Assembly: GCA_002361355.1 (NCBI GenBank)
Contig: DESQ01000042.1
Coordinates: forward strand, 66,890 to 130,889
Direction: 5' to 3'
DNA length: 64,000 nt
Origin: Lachnospiraceae bacterium UBA3310
Lineage (GTDB): Bacteria > Bacillota > Clostridia > Lachnospirales > Lachnospiraceae
A program made the position numbers and the translations under genes. Below are positions 16,204 through 25,300 of the stretch, one piece after another. The stretch's first letter is position 1. Every line of letters begins with the position of its first letter. The notes below the pieces were generated by a model that had not been told where the DNA came from, did not search any database, and was given only the letters and a program-made list of their open reading frames with translations.

Positions 16204-17187
16204 ATGGGTAGAAAAAAGAGAATACGGGCTGTGGCGGTATGTCTCGCGGCGCTTTTTGTGGTGTATACCGTATTTGTCTATTTTCTGGTGAGCGCCTGTC
16301 TGGTTCCGTCTTTCATGGATCGGTTAAACGCTTTTGAAGATATCACAAGGAAATGTTACAGCGAGCAGGTACAGACGGAGGAGATCAAAGAGAACAGGAC
16401 GCAGCTTCTTGGGGAGACGAATGCGTGGCTGGAAACGGTAGATCGCAGGAAGATACAGACACAGACGCAGGACGGTTATCGGCTGGTGGCGGAGGAATTT
16501 CCGGCCGGAGAAGGTGAAAAATGGGTGCTTTTGCTGCATGGGTACACAGGCTGGAAGGAGGAAATGTACCAGTTCGCCTTCTGGTATTACAGTCAGGGAT
16601 ATTCCGTGCTTGTGCCGGACTTAAGATGTCAGGGGGAGAGCGAGGGCGACTTCATCGGTATGGGATGGACGGATCACTATGACTGTGAACTCTGGATCGA
16701 CCATATTCTGGAAGAGTCGCCGGAGGCGGAGATTGTGCTCCACGGACAGTCCATGGGTGCGGCGACTGCTCTTATCATGGCGGGCTCTCCGGAGGTGTCC
16801 GAACACATCAGGGCGGTGGTTTCCGACAGTGCATACACGGAAGCTTACGAGATGTTTGGCGATAAGATCACGGAATGGTTTCATCTGCCTGCAGCGCCCT
16901 TTGTGGATTCTGCCTGCCTGATGTTAAGACTCAGGGGCGGATACAATCTGCGGGATGCATCCCCTCTGCAGGCGGTATCCAACAGCAGTGTCCCAACGCT
17001 GTTTATCCACGGGGATGAGGATCGGATGATTGACGTGGGCATGTCCTACGAACTGTTTGGGGCGGCGTCCTGTGAGAAGGAACTTTTTATCGTGGAGGGC
17101 GCGGGTCATGCGCAGGCGCAGGATAGGGATCCCGACGATTATTACGGGAGGATCGGCGCATTTTTGCAACGTTATCTGCATGGATAG
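16204..17187 (+). CDS. Membrane-anchored alpha/beta hydrolase
   Basis: 327 residues from ATG 16204, preceded by AAGGAG seven bases upstream; the gene begins 4 nt after the transferase stop. Residues about 6-32 form one uncleaved membrane anchor, so the enzyme probably faces the outside. The hydrolase core shows LLLHGYTGWKEE (oxyanion region), the nucleophile elbow GQSMG, an acid in HGDEDRMIDV and the catalytic His in GAGHAQA. These are typical of serine hydrolases of the FrsA/BAAT-like group often annotated only as alpha/beta hydrolase. The substrate is unknown. Confidence 0.85.
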   Translation: MGRKKRIRAVAVCLAALFVVYTVFVYFLVSACLVPSFMDRLNAFEDITRKCYSEQVQTEEIKENRTQLLGETNAWLETVDRRKIQTQTQDGYRLVAEEFPAGEGEKWVLLLHGYTGWKEEMYQFAFWYYSQGYSVLVPDLRCQGESEGDFIGMGWTDHYDCELWIDHILEESPEAEIVLHGQSMGAATALIMAGSPEVSEHIRAVVSDSAYTEAYEMFGDKITEWFHLPAAPFVDSACLMLRLRGGYNLRDASPLQAVSNSSVPTLFIHGDEDRMIDVGMSYELFGAASCEKELFIVEGAGHAQAQDRDPDDYYGRIGAFLQRYLHG

Positions 17188-17201
17188 AAAGGCAGGTTTT
17201 T

Positions 17202-20117
17202 ATGGCGATTACTTTTGGGAAAAAACGGCAGTGGACAGTGAAGGCAGTGACCGGTGTAGTCACGGCGGCTTTGCTGTTTTTATTTCCTTTCGGACAGGGA
17301 GAAACGGATGCGGTTTACGGGGCCGGGAAGCGAACGGTGCGGGTGAGTTTTTTCCCTATGGGAGGATATCATGAGACATTGCCGGACGGCAGTTTTTCCG
17401 GTATGGATGTGGAATATCTGCAAAATCTTTGCGATTATGTAAACTGGTCTGTGGAATATGTGCCATGTGGGAGCTGGGACGAGGCTTTACAGATGTTATC
17501 CGACAAAGAGGTAGATCTGGTAGGTTCTGCCCAGTATTCCAAAGAGCGGGCGGAAACTTACAACTACGCTGATCTGGCAAATGGTTACACCTTCGGCGCC
17601 ATTGCGGTGAAGGGAGACAGTACGCTTCCCTATGAAGATTTTGAAGCCATGAAAGACATTACATACGGCGTTGTTGCCAGTTATGTGAGAAAGCAGGAGT
17701 TTTTTGAATATCTGAAGGGACACGGCATTGCAAGTCCCAAGGTGCGGGAATATGCGGATACGGCCGCGCTGCAGGAGGCGCTTGAAGCCGGCGGGATTGA
17801 CGCGCTGGTGCATTCGCTTACGGAGATCAGAGAGGGACAGCGGGTGATCGGGCGGTTTGCGCCGATGCCTTTCTACTATATTACCTATCCCGGAAACGAT
17901 GCCCTTTTGCGGGAATTGAATCAGGGCATCGCGGATGTTAAGATGAATCGTCCTGAACTTGAAAATGAGTTGATGGTGAAGTATTACGACAGCCGCCTGG
18001 ATCACACGATCCTGCTCACCAGCGAGGAGAAAGATTACATTGACAGGATAAAGACGTTGAAAGTGGGATGTCTGGACGGCTATTATCCTTTTTCCTATCA
18101 GGACGAGGAGGGAGAGTACAGTGGGCTTGTACCGCAGATGCTGGAGGAAGTTTCCGTGAGCACGGGTCTTACTTTTGACTATATCCGCATGAAGGATATG
18201 GAGGAGGCAAAGCTTGCCCTCTCGGAGGGAACGATTGATATCATAGGATATTGTGGTGAAGGAACGGGAAATATCAGGCAGGCGGGCGGCGCGTTCACGA
18301 AGGTCTATGCGCAGGTGCCCCATGTCATTATCAGGAAGCGCGGGGACAGGACGGAGGAACTGCAGACACTTGCGATGACAGCGGACAATCTCACGGAGGA
18401 GGGCGGCGTTTCTTTTGGGGAGGGCGCGGAGCTTCTGATTCTGGAAGATCAGAGGGAGTGCCTGCAGGCAGTGCGTTCCGGAAAGGTTTCAGCGGCGTTA
18501 TGTGACGGTTATATGGCGGAGTATCTGCTGGGTTCCCAGCTCGGATTCGGGCAGTTGGAAATTCACACGGTTTTAAGCGATGTGCACAGTATCCGTATGG
18601 TAGTGCGGGATGATGCGGATTCCCCGCTTCTGGGAATTTTAAATAAGGAGCTTTTGGATGTCACCGACAAGATGGTAAACGATTACATGCTGCAGGATAA
18701 CTTTTATTCCCGGATGAGCGTGGACAGCTTTATCAGGGATCATAGCATGGCCATCATCCTGCTGGTGGCGCTTGTGGCGGTCCTCGTTATTCTGGTGCTG
18801 TACCGTATGCTGAAAAACAGCAGACGGATACAGAAACTGATGTACAAGGATGCGGATTTCAATATCTGGAATCTGAATTATCTGAAATACCGGGCCTCTC
18901 TGCGGCTGGCGACGGCCGGGGACAAAAAGTATGCCATCGTGTACACGGACATCTGCCAGTTTAAGAGTTATAATGCCCTTTACGGGTGGAGCGCAGGTCA
19001 GCGGCTTCTGGAACTGACCATCGAGAAGCTGTCTGAACAGATCGACAGCGAGAGAGAACTTTATGCCAGAAGCTACGGCAGTCATTTTGTGCTCTTTGTC
19101 TGCTATGACGATATGGCGCAGCTTGAGAGACGCATACAGGATATGGCGGATCAGATTTCCGGTTATATCTATGAAAAAGAGGAGATCCGTATGACGCAGG
19201 CGCTGGGGATCTGCGCTATCGAAGAGGGGGAGACGGATATCCAGCTTGCGCTCTCCTATGCGATTCAGACGGTGGATCCGATCAAGAACAGCCGGAATAA
19301 CGTTGTTCGGATTTATGACGAAGAGATGCGAAAGAAGTTAAAGGAACAGCAGGAGCGGGAAATGCTTCTGGACGCGGCGGATGTACAACGTGATTTCGTG
19401 GCATACTATCAGGCGAAGGTAGATATCCGCAACGAGCGTGTGGTGGGGGCGGAGGCGCTGGTTCGTTTTAAAGATCCGACGGCCGGCGGCGCGATCCGTG
19501 CGCCCGGTTTTTTCGTGCCCTACTATGAGCAGACAGGGCGGATTATGGAGATCGATTTCTTTGTGATGGAGAGCGTTTGTCAGATGCTGCGCAGACGACT
19601 TGATCAGGGACTTGCGGTGGTTCCTGTGTCCTGTAATTTTTCAAGATCCCATTTTGTGCGGGAAGGGTTTCCGGCGCATATTGAATCTGTGATAGAGAAA
19701 TACCGGATTCCCAAAGACCTGATTGAGGTGGAGATCACGGAGACGCTGGTGGTGGAGGAGATGCAGCGGCAGAAGGTGAAAGAGAATGTGGAGATTTTGC
19801 GCGAAAACGGCATTCATCTCTCCATAGATGATTTCGGATCGGGCTATTCTTCCCTTGGTGTTTTTGAGCAGATTCCCGCGTCTGTGATTAAGCTTGACAG
19901 ATCATTCTTGTTGAACAATGAAAACCGCACAAGACAGGTTCAGATCATGAAAAATATTGTAAATCTGGCGAAAGATCTGGACGCGCAGGTGGTGTGCGAA
20001 GGTGTGGAGACGGCGCAGGATACGGAATTGATGATGGAGATCGGCGCCTATGTTGCCCAGGGATACCGTTACTGCAAACCGGTGCCGGAGGAAGTGTTTG
20101 AGGATATGCTTGTATGA
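17202..20117 (+). CDS. Transmembrane protein with two solute-binding domains, degenerate GGDEF and EAL domain
   Basis: 971 residues. A signal anchor near the N-terminus is followed by two successive SBP_bac_3-type periplasmic-binding folds (about 45-255 and 275-495), a membrane helix (about 515-537), a GGDEF-like domain (about 550-700) and an EAL domain (about 715-960). The cyclase signature is replaced by RSYGSHF near residue 621, so cyclase activity is not expected. The EAL domain keeps GAEALVRF, EITETL, DDFGSGYSS, KLDRSF and CEGVET, so cyclic-di-GMP hydrolysis is likely. External amino-acid-like ligands probably control it (inference from the binding domains). The gene overlaps the next by four bases. 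Confidence 0.9.
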   Translation: MAITFGKKRQWTVKAVTGVVTAALLFLFPFGQGETDAVYGAGKRTVRVSFFPMGGYHETLPDGSFSGMDVEYLQNLCDYVNWSVEYVPCGSWDEALQMLSDKEVDLVGSAQYSKERAETYNYADLANGYTFGAIAVKGDSTLPYEDFEAMKDITYGVVASYVRKQEFFEYLKGHGIASPKVREYADTAALQEALEAGGIDALVHSLTEIREGQRVIGRFAPMPFYYITYPGNDALLRELNQGIADVKMNRPELENELMVKYYDSRLDHTILLTSEEKDYIDRIKTLKVGCLDGYYPFSYQDEEGEYSGLVPQMLEEVSVSTGLTFDYIRMKDMEEAKLALSEGTIDIIGYCGEGTGNIRQAGGAFTKVYAQVPHVIIRKRGDRTEELQTLAMTADNLTEEGGVSFGEGAELLILEDQRECLQAVRSGKVSAALCDGYMAEYLLGSQLGFGQLEIHTVLSDVHSIRMVVRDDADSPLLGILNKELLDVTDKMVNDYMLQDNFYSRMSVDSFIRDHSMAIILLVALVAVLVILVLYRMLKNSRRIQKLMYKDADFNIWNLNYLKYRASLRLATAGDKKYAIVYTDICQFKSYNALYGWSAGQRLLELTIEKLSEQIDSERELYARSYGSHFVLFVCYDDMAQLERRIQDMADQISGYIYEKEEIRMTQALGICAIEEGETDIQLALSYAIQTVDPIKNSRNNVVRIYDEEMRKKLKEQQEREMLLDAADVQRDFVAYYQAKVDIRNERVVGAEALVRFKDPTAGGAIRAPGFFVPYYEQTGRIMEIDFFVMESVCQMLRRRLDQGLAVVPVSCNFSRSHFVREGFPAHIESVIEKYRIPKDLIEVEITETLVVEEMQRQKVKENVEILRENGIHLSIDDFGSGYSSLGVFEQIPASVIKLDRSFLLNNENRTRQVQIMKNIVNLAKDLDAQVVCEGVETAQDTELMMEIGAYVAQGYRYCKPVPEEVFEDMLV

Positions 20118-20869
20118 GGAAAAAAATAATGATCGGTCTGTGCATTCTGGCAGCATTTCTGTGTTTTTTGTATTGCTTCATTGTGTTCCGGATCCGGTCT
20201 GGCAGCAGTTTTTATCTGATCTGGGGTCTGGGCGGACTGTTTTTCATCGGGGTGGCTTTGATGGTGAAATTTGACTGGTGGAGTCAATTTCCTTTGCTCC
20301 TGCGGCGGGTGATCTGCGGCGTCCTGCTTGCCGGCGTTCTGGCCTTTGTGGTGGCGGAGGGCTGTATCTTTGCCCATTACAGGGATCAGGGAAGGCCGGA
20401 TCTGGATTACATCATTGTTCTGGGAGCCCAGATGAAGGAGAGAGGCCCCAGTGTGGTGCTGCAATTTCGTCTGGATGCGGCTTATGATTATCTGATTGCC
20501 AATGAGAACACGCTCTGTGTGGTATCCGGCGGACAAGGGCCAAACGAGCCTTGTACCGAGGCGCAGGGAATGTATGACTATCTGGTGGAAAAAGGGATTT
20601 CGCCCGAGCGGATTCTGATGGAGGACAAGTCCACGGATACCTCCGAGAATATTGCTTTCAGCGCGGAAGTGATCGGCGGGACGGATAAGGATGTGGGAAT
20701 TGTGACCAACAACTTCCATGTGTTTCGTGGCATGATGCTCGCAAGACATGCGGGGTTTGAGAATGCCTGTGGTATTTCCGCCAGATCGAATATCTATTTT
20801 CAGCCGAATAATCTGGTGCGGGAATTTTTTGGGATTATGAAGGATCTGGTATGCGGAAACCTGATTTAA
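20114..20869 (+). CDS. DUF218/ElyC-SanA-YdcF-family membrane protein
   Basis: 251 residues, starting at ATG within ATGA shared with the previous stop. Three N-terminal membrane helices (about 5-25, 32-50, 60-85) precede the DUF218 domain: DYIIVLGAQM, VVSGGQGPNEPCTEA, DKSTDTSENIAFS and VTNNFHVFR are the conserved blocks. Members (SanA, ElyC) affect envelope permeability and peptidoglycan precursor handling in enterobacteria; the exact activity in Firmicutes is unknown. A second member of the family, closer to YdcF, is at 41923. Confidence 0.87.
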   Translation: MRKKIMIGLCILAAFLCFLYCFIVFRIRSGSSFYLIWGLGGLFFIGVALMVKFDWWSQFPLLLRRVICGVLLAGVLAFVVAEGCIFAHYRDQGRPDLDYIIVLGAQMKERGPSVVLQFRLDAAYDYLIANENTLCVVSGGQGPNEPCTEAQGMYDYLVEKGISPERILMEDKSTDTSENIAFSAEVIGGTDKDVGIVTNNFHVFRGMMLARHAGFENACGISARSNIYFQPNNLVREFFGIMKDLVCGNLI

Positions 20870-22656
20870 ATACAAATGACAAAAAGAGAATAGGCCTTTT
20901 TCTTGCCGCCTTTTTGCTTGGCGCGGCAGTGGCGGCCGGCATCGGGTATGCGGTCTGGAAAAATCCGGCCAAACAAACAGAAACGGTCGATGCTGTCGGG
21001 AATGGGGAAGAGGCAGAATTGACCGATACGGAAAACTTAGAAAATGGTGAGGCGTCCATAGCTGGTTTCGACTCCATGGAGACCAGGCTGTTTCAGCTTT
21101 ATCTGGAGAATGAGCTGACGCCGCAGTACGGCCGTGCTGATTTGGGTGCGCAGAGGCAGGAGGTTAGCCGGGAAGCATATTTTGACCAGCGTAAAAACAG
21201 GATCTGGACGGATACAAACGGCGTGGCGTGCGAAGAAATCTACGACCTTGACGGCGATGGCAGCGAGGAACTCCTGGTTTTTCTGCTCAACGAAGAGAAA
21301 ATCATCATGCGTATTTACGAGCTGAAAGCCGGAAAGATAGAAAAAAGCGCCGAAACCACGTGGAGACGCCCTGGCGACATGTCGGAGTATGATCTTTTCT
21401 GGGCGGTGCTTCGCGGGGACGATGATACGGCCTATCTCTTTTTTTGTGACAACTATCATGGTTTCATGCGGGATTATGATTTAAAAAATGCGGAACTGTA
21501 CCGTTATGATGGCGAGACACTCTACACACCCCTGGCAGTCAGACAGACCGCTGACGAATATGACGGAGGCGTCGTATATACGGCATATCAATATGATGCG
21601 GATACAAAACGGCATTCGGAGAAGGTTGTCTTTGATGAGCGGGAGGAAGGCGAGGCCGGGCTTAGATTTGGTCATTACCGGTACGAGATCGGAAGCCTGT
21701 TTGACGAATATGGTATCGGTCTTGACAGAGAAGCCGTTTTAAACAGCGGCAACGGTGTTTATCAGAATCTTACGAAAGCCAATGGGTTTTGCGAACTTCT
21801 CCGGTTACAGGTATGGAACGACGATCTGGGCGTTTCCTCTCCCGGCACTTCCGGCGTTTATCACTTTAACGATTCGGATATCTATGACCGGTTCTTAAAC
21901 GGCGAACTGCCTGTGCGCATACGGGAGGGCGTCTGGTATAAGTATGATGAAGACAGGGATGTGGACAGGGACAGAGAGTGGACGTTCCGGGAACTCATGG
22001 ACATGGTGCATGATTACTATCTGGAGAGGACAGGGCGCTTCCCTTATGTGGAATATGCTTATCTGGACTGTGGCGGCGACGGGGCGGAGGAACTGGCGAT
22101 CCGGTTCGTAGGTATTGACATAGACGGTTATGGGGACGACAGCGATCTGACTATGGTGATTGCCTGTCCCGACGGGATGCCGGAAGTTATATACGCCCGC
22201 GAGTCATGGAGCAGAAGCCAGGATCTGCTCCGGTATCACGGCTGCGTCCGCTACTATGGTTCAAGCGGAGCGATGTGTCAGGGCTTTGGCAGGGACTATA
22301 TTAACGGAAACGGCGATATACAGAGCGTGTATGATGCCGAACAGCTCAGTTATACCGTGTGGGATCTGAAAGTGCGTCTGGGATATGATAACCGCGAGGA
22401 AGATTATGATTCTAAATATGGAGCTACCGTGACGGATTACAGCATTGGAGATGCGGTCTATTCGACTCTGGAGTTTGGCACGGATGTCTCCGACAAGCTG
22501 CGACGGGAGTACAGGGCCTATCTGGAGCAGCATCACACAACGATTGTCACGGAGGAAGAAATCAGGCAGTTGGTTGAACAGCGCGCGGAGGAACTCGGCA
22601 TGGAAAAAGAGTGGATGGACGAGGAGGATCTGGCGTGGAGCTACTGCTATTGGTAA
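20851..22656 (+). CDS. Membrane-anchored protein of unknown function with acidic Ca-binding-like motifs
   Basis: 601 residues; ATG 20851 overlaps the preceding gene by 19 nt. Residues about 13-36 are a membrane anchor, and the remainder should be outside. I do not recognise a named domain. Three stretches resemble FG-GAP/EF-hand-like loops: YDLDGDGSEELLVFL (about 132), LDCGGDGAEELAIRF (about 408) and a Gly-Asn-Asp loop near 490. They are consistent with a repeated beta-propeller-like or Ca-stabilised fold, which is inference. The protein is rich in Asp, Glu and Tyr, as usual for exported proteins here. It probably belongs to the same transcript as the genes from 13.5 kb. Confidence 0.75.
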   Translation: MRKPDLNTNDKKRIGLFLAAFLLGAAVAAGIGYAVWKNPAKQTETVDAVGNGEEAELTDTENLENGEASIAGFDSMETRLFQLYLENELTPQYGRADLGAQRQEVSREAYFDQRKNRIWTDTNGVACEEIYDLDGDGSEELLVFLLNEEKIIMRIYELKAGKIEKSAETTWRRPGDMSEYDLFWAVLRGDDDTAYLFFCDNYHGFMRDYDLKNAELYRYDGETLYTPLAVRQTADEYDGGVVYTAYQYDADTKRHSEKVVFDEREEGEAGLRFGHYRYEIGSLFDEYGIGLDREAVLNSGNGVYQNLTKANGFCELLRLQVWNDDLGVSSPGTSGVYHFNDSDIYDRFLNGELPVRIREGVWYKYDEDRDVDRDREWTFRELMDMVHDYYLERTGRFPYVEYAYLDCGGDGAEELAIRFVGIDIDGYGDDSDLTMVIACPDGMPEVIYARESWSRSQDLLRYHGCVRYYGSSGAMCQGFGRDYINGNGDIQSVYDAEQLSYTVWDLKVRLGYDNREEDYDSKYGATVTDYSIGDAVYSTLEFGTDVSDKLRREYRAYLEQHHTTIVTEEEIRQLVEQRAEELGMEKEWMDEEDLAWSYCYW

Positions 22657-22672
22657 ATGGTGTAAATGTCCC

Positions 22673-22702
22673 TTGACGGGCGGATGGAAATACGGGTAGA
22701 AT
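22673..22702 (+). promoter_or_regulatory. Candidate sigma-A promoter for the TPR lipoprotein gene
   Basis: TTGACG (22673-22678), an 18-nt spacer and TAGAAT (22697-22702) lie about 50 nt before the start at 22750. Confidence 0.5.
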
Positions 22703-22749
22703 AGAACAGGCACAGGTGATGAGTTGCTTGATAAACTTGGAGATAAAAG

Positions 22750-23811
22750 GTGAAGGAACGAAGGAGAAAAGGCAAAAAAAGAACAGGACTGGCAGCAGTT
22801 TTGCTGTGCGCGTTCCTGGCGGGCTGTGGGTCGGAAGCCGCCCCCAGCTATACGGAGCAGGGCATGGATGCTGTGGCGGCGCTCGACTATGAGAAGGCGC
22901 TTGCTCTTTTCCAGACAGCGAGGGAAAACGGCGAGGAGGAGCGGCTGCTTTACCGGGGTATGGGACTTGCGTACCTTGGGAAAACCGATTATGAGGCCGC
23001 CATTGCTTATCTGGAGACTGCGCTTCGGCTGGGCGACGGTATCGTGGAGGATCTGGACTTCGATATCAATTATTATCTCGCCACGGCATATTTTAAAAAC
23101 GGGCAGATGCAGGAGGCAGTGGGCGTGTATGACGCGATTCTGGGACTTCGCCCGGAGGAGACGGATGCCTGCTATCTGCGGGGCTGCGTGAAGCTTGCGG
23201 AGGGAAATTTTGATGCGGCGCAGGCGGATTTCAATGCGGCGATCGCGCAGGAACCGAAGAATTATGACCGCATGATACGCATATACATGGTGCTTGAGGA
23301 GTACGGCTACAGGGAGGCGGGGCAGGTTTATCTGCAAAACGCCATGAAGGAGAATGAAAAGTCCATCTCCGATTATGACATGGGACGTATCTGTTACTAT
23401 ATGGGCGATTATGAGAACGCCCGCAGTTTTTTGGAGAGACTTAAGACCACAACGGACTATGGCGCCGCACTCTATCTGGGCAGAACCTATGAGGCGCTTG
23501 GAGACTACAATTATGCCGCAAGCATTTATGCCGGCTATACGGAATATGACCAGACGAAGGCGGAGATTTACAACCAGCTTGGTTTGTGCCGTATGCAGTT
23601 AAAAGAGTTTGATGCGGCGCTTATGGCTTTTCAGACGGCGATGAACATTGAGGGGAACGACATGATGCAGACCCTGAAATTCAACGAGGCGATTACCTAT
23701 GAGTATATGGGAGATTACAAGACGGCTGCGTCACTCATGAACAGTTATCTGCGCAGTTATCCGGATGACGAGACGGCAAAGCGCGAGTACGAGTTTTTGC
23801 AGACAAGATAA
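22750..23811 (+). CDS. TPR-repeat lipoprotein
   Basis: 353 residues from GTG 22750 with GGAG seven bases upstream. The N-terminus is a positively charged signal peptide ending in the lipobox LAGC (Cys at about residue 26), so the protein is lipid-anchored outside. The rest is a chain of roughly eight to nine tetratricopeptide repeats (recurring patterns such as LLYRGMGLAYLGKTDYEAAIA and DYEKALALFQTA), a scaffold for protein contacts. No catalytic motif is seen. A candidate promoter lies just upstream, so it may be its own unit. Confidence 0.87.
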   Translation: MKERRRKGKKRTGLAAVLLCAFLAGCGSEAAPSYTEQGMDAVAALDYEKALALFQTARENGEEERLLYRGMGLAYLGKTDYEAAIAYLETALRLGDGIVEDLDFDINYYLATAYFKNGQMQEAVGVYDAILGLRPEETDACYLRGCVKLAEGNFDAAQADFNAAIAQEPKNYDRMIRIYMVLEEYGYREAGQVYLQNAMKENEKSISDYDMGRICYYMGDYENARSFLERLKTTTDYGAALYLGRTYEALGDYNYAASIYAGYTEYDQTKAEIYNQLGLCRMQLKEFDAALMAFQTAMNIEGNDMMQTLKFNEAITYEYMGDYKTAASLMNSYLRSYPDDETAKREYEFLQTR

Positions 23812-23843
23812 CGCATTTTATTCAGGAAGGAGAGAGATATATT

Positions 23844-24248
23844 ATGAAAGATACTTATGTGCGTGTAAAAGGCATTATCAAAAAGGGAGATACCTACCTT
23901 CTGTTAAAGAGATGGGTGGATGACCGTATTCCGGATCCCTTTGTATGGGAGTTTATCGACGCGGAAGTACCTCACGGGGTTGCGCCCGACGACACGATGT
24001 TGTCCGCGATTTCGGAACTTCTCTCCATCAACGGAAAGATTGAGAAAATTGAATACACATGGTCGCAGCTTCTCGGGGAGACGCACTGTGTAGGCATTGC
24101 CTATATCTGCTCTATTCCGGAGGAGGAGGAACCGAATATTGTTCTGTCGGAGGATTACGGGAGCTATGAGTGGGTGAAGAGGGATGATTTCCCGCACTAT
24201 ATTGAAAACCAGTATGTGTTGAAAGACTTGGAGGGCAAGAAGCTGTGA
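23844..24248 (+). CDS. Nudix-fold protein with degenerate Nudix box
   Basis: 134 residues with a strong AAGGAG ribosome site upstream. The fold pattern is Nudix-like: VKGIIKKGDTYLLLKR at the start, and YEWVKRDDF near the end typical of Nudix C-terminal strands. The box that should read GX5EX7REUXEEXGU is poorly kept (EVPHGVAPDDTMLSAISELLSING), missing the REXXEE core, so hydrolase activity is doubtful. It overlaps pyrF by four bases (GTGA), implying translational coupling with the pyrimidine gene. A binding or regulatory role is possible but unproven. Confidence 0.7.
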   Translation: MKDTYVRVKGIIKKGDTYLLLKRWVDDRIPDPFVWEFIDAEVPHGVAPDDTMLSAISELLSINGKIEKIEYTWSQLLGETHCVGIAYICSIPEEEEPNIVLSEDYGSYEWVKRDDFPHYIENQYVLKDLEGKKL

Positions 24249-25192
24249 TAAATACACTGACAGAGAAAATAAAGAAACTGGAGGCGCCCATTGTGGTCGG
24301 CCTGGATCCCACCATGAAACTTGTGCCGGCATCTGTTAAGAAGAAAGCGTTTGCAGAGTATGGCGAGACATTGCGGGGCGCGGCGGAGGCAATTCTTTCT
24401 TACAATATGGCAATTGTGGATGCGGTCTGCGATCTTGTTCCAGCGGTGAAGCCACAGATTGCTATGTATGAGCAGTTCGGCGTGGAGGGGCTTATTGCTT
24501 TTCAGAAGACGGTGGCTTACTGTAAGGAAAAAGGGCTGGTGGTGATTGGAGACATTAAGCGCGGCGATATCGGTTCTACCTCTGAGGCATATGCGGTGGG
24601 GCATCTTGGGCAGGTGCAGGTGGGAAATACCATGTGCCGTGGTTTTGACGAGGACTTTGTGACGGTGAATCCTTATCTTGGCTCCGACGGTGTGCAGCCT
24701 TTTATCAAGGTATGCAAGGAGGAGAAGAAGGGCATCTTTGTGCTGGTGAAGACATCCAATCCAAGCAGCGGGGAATTTCAGGATCGTTTCGTACTTCCGA
24801 GGGACGAGGCAAATGCCGGAGCGGCAAGACCGCTCTATGAGATTGTCGGCGAGAAGGTGGCTGAGTGGGCAGCAGATCATATGGGCGAAGAGTATAGCTA
24901 TATCGGCGCGGTGGTGGGCGCCACTTATCCGGAAATGGGAAAGATTCTCCGGCAGATCATGCCGAAATCTTTCATTCTGGTGCCTGGTTACGGCGCACAG
25001 GGCGGCAGGGGAAAAGACTTGAAACACTTTTTCAACAAAGACGGGCTGGGAGCTATCGTCAATTCTTCCAGAGGAATCATTGCGGCGTACCAACAGGAAA
25101 AATATGCCAGGTACGGGGAAGAAAATTTTGCGGATGCGGCCCGTGCGGCGGTGCTTGACATGAAGGAAGATATTCGGACGGGCATCTCCTAA
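24245..25192 (+). CDS. pyrF: Orotidine 5'-phosphate decarboxylase
   Basis: 315 residues, GTG start overlapping the previous stop, with GGAGGG upstream. It converts OMP to UMP, the last step of de novo pyrimidine synthesis. The catalytic Asp-Lys-Asp set is in VIGDIKRGDIGST (about residues 98-110); the N-terminus VGLDPT and the phosphate-binding end VPGYGAQGG with NSSRGI fit the longer, type-2 PyrF family (around 300 residues). No other pyr gene is near. Confidence 0.95.
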   Translation: MINTLTEKIKKLEAPIVVGLDPTMKLVPASVKKKAFAEYGETLRGAAEAILSYNMAIVDAVCDLVPAVKPQIAMYEQFGVEGLIAFQKTVAYCKEKGLVVIGDIKRGDIGSTSEAYAVGHLGQVQVGNTMCRGFDEDFVTVNPYLGSDGVQPFIKVCKEEKKGIFVLVKTSNPSSGEFQDRFVLPRDEANAGAARPLYEIVGEKVAEWAADHMGEEYSYIGAVVGATYPEMGKILRQIMPKSFILVPGYGAQGGRGKDLKHFFNKDGLGAIVNSSRGIIAAYQQEKYARYGEENFADAARAAVLDMKEDIRTGIS

Positions 25193-25194
25193 AC

Positions 25195-25224
25195 GTATAT
25201 TTTCAAGAAAAAAACGACATACTA
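25195..25224 (+). promoter_or_regulatory. Sigma-G promoter for spoVAD
   Basis: GTATA (25195-25199), an 18-nt spacer and CATACTA (25218-25224) match the sigma-G consensus GHATR-N17/18-CATNHTA at every defined base. It lies 77 nt before the spoVAD start, and spoVA genes are classic forespore sigma-G targets. Confidence 0.8.
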
Positions 25225-25300
25225 TTCCTGAAGAGAATGAAGAAGATTCAGTCAGGACAGGCGGTTTTCGTGGACGCCCGTGCTGGCAGAAAGGGATCGT

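Noticed and set aside
22261..23337. Minus-strand frame of 358 codons
   Set aside because: It spans the end of one real gene, a promoter region and most of the TPR lipoprotein gene, so it is a shadow.
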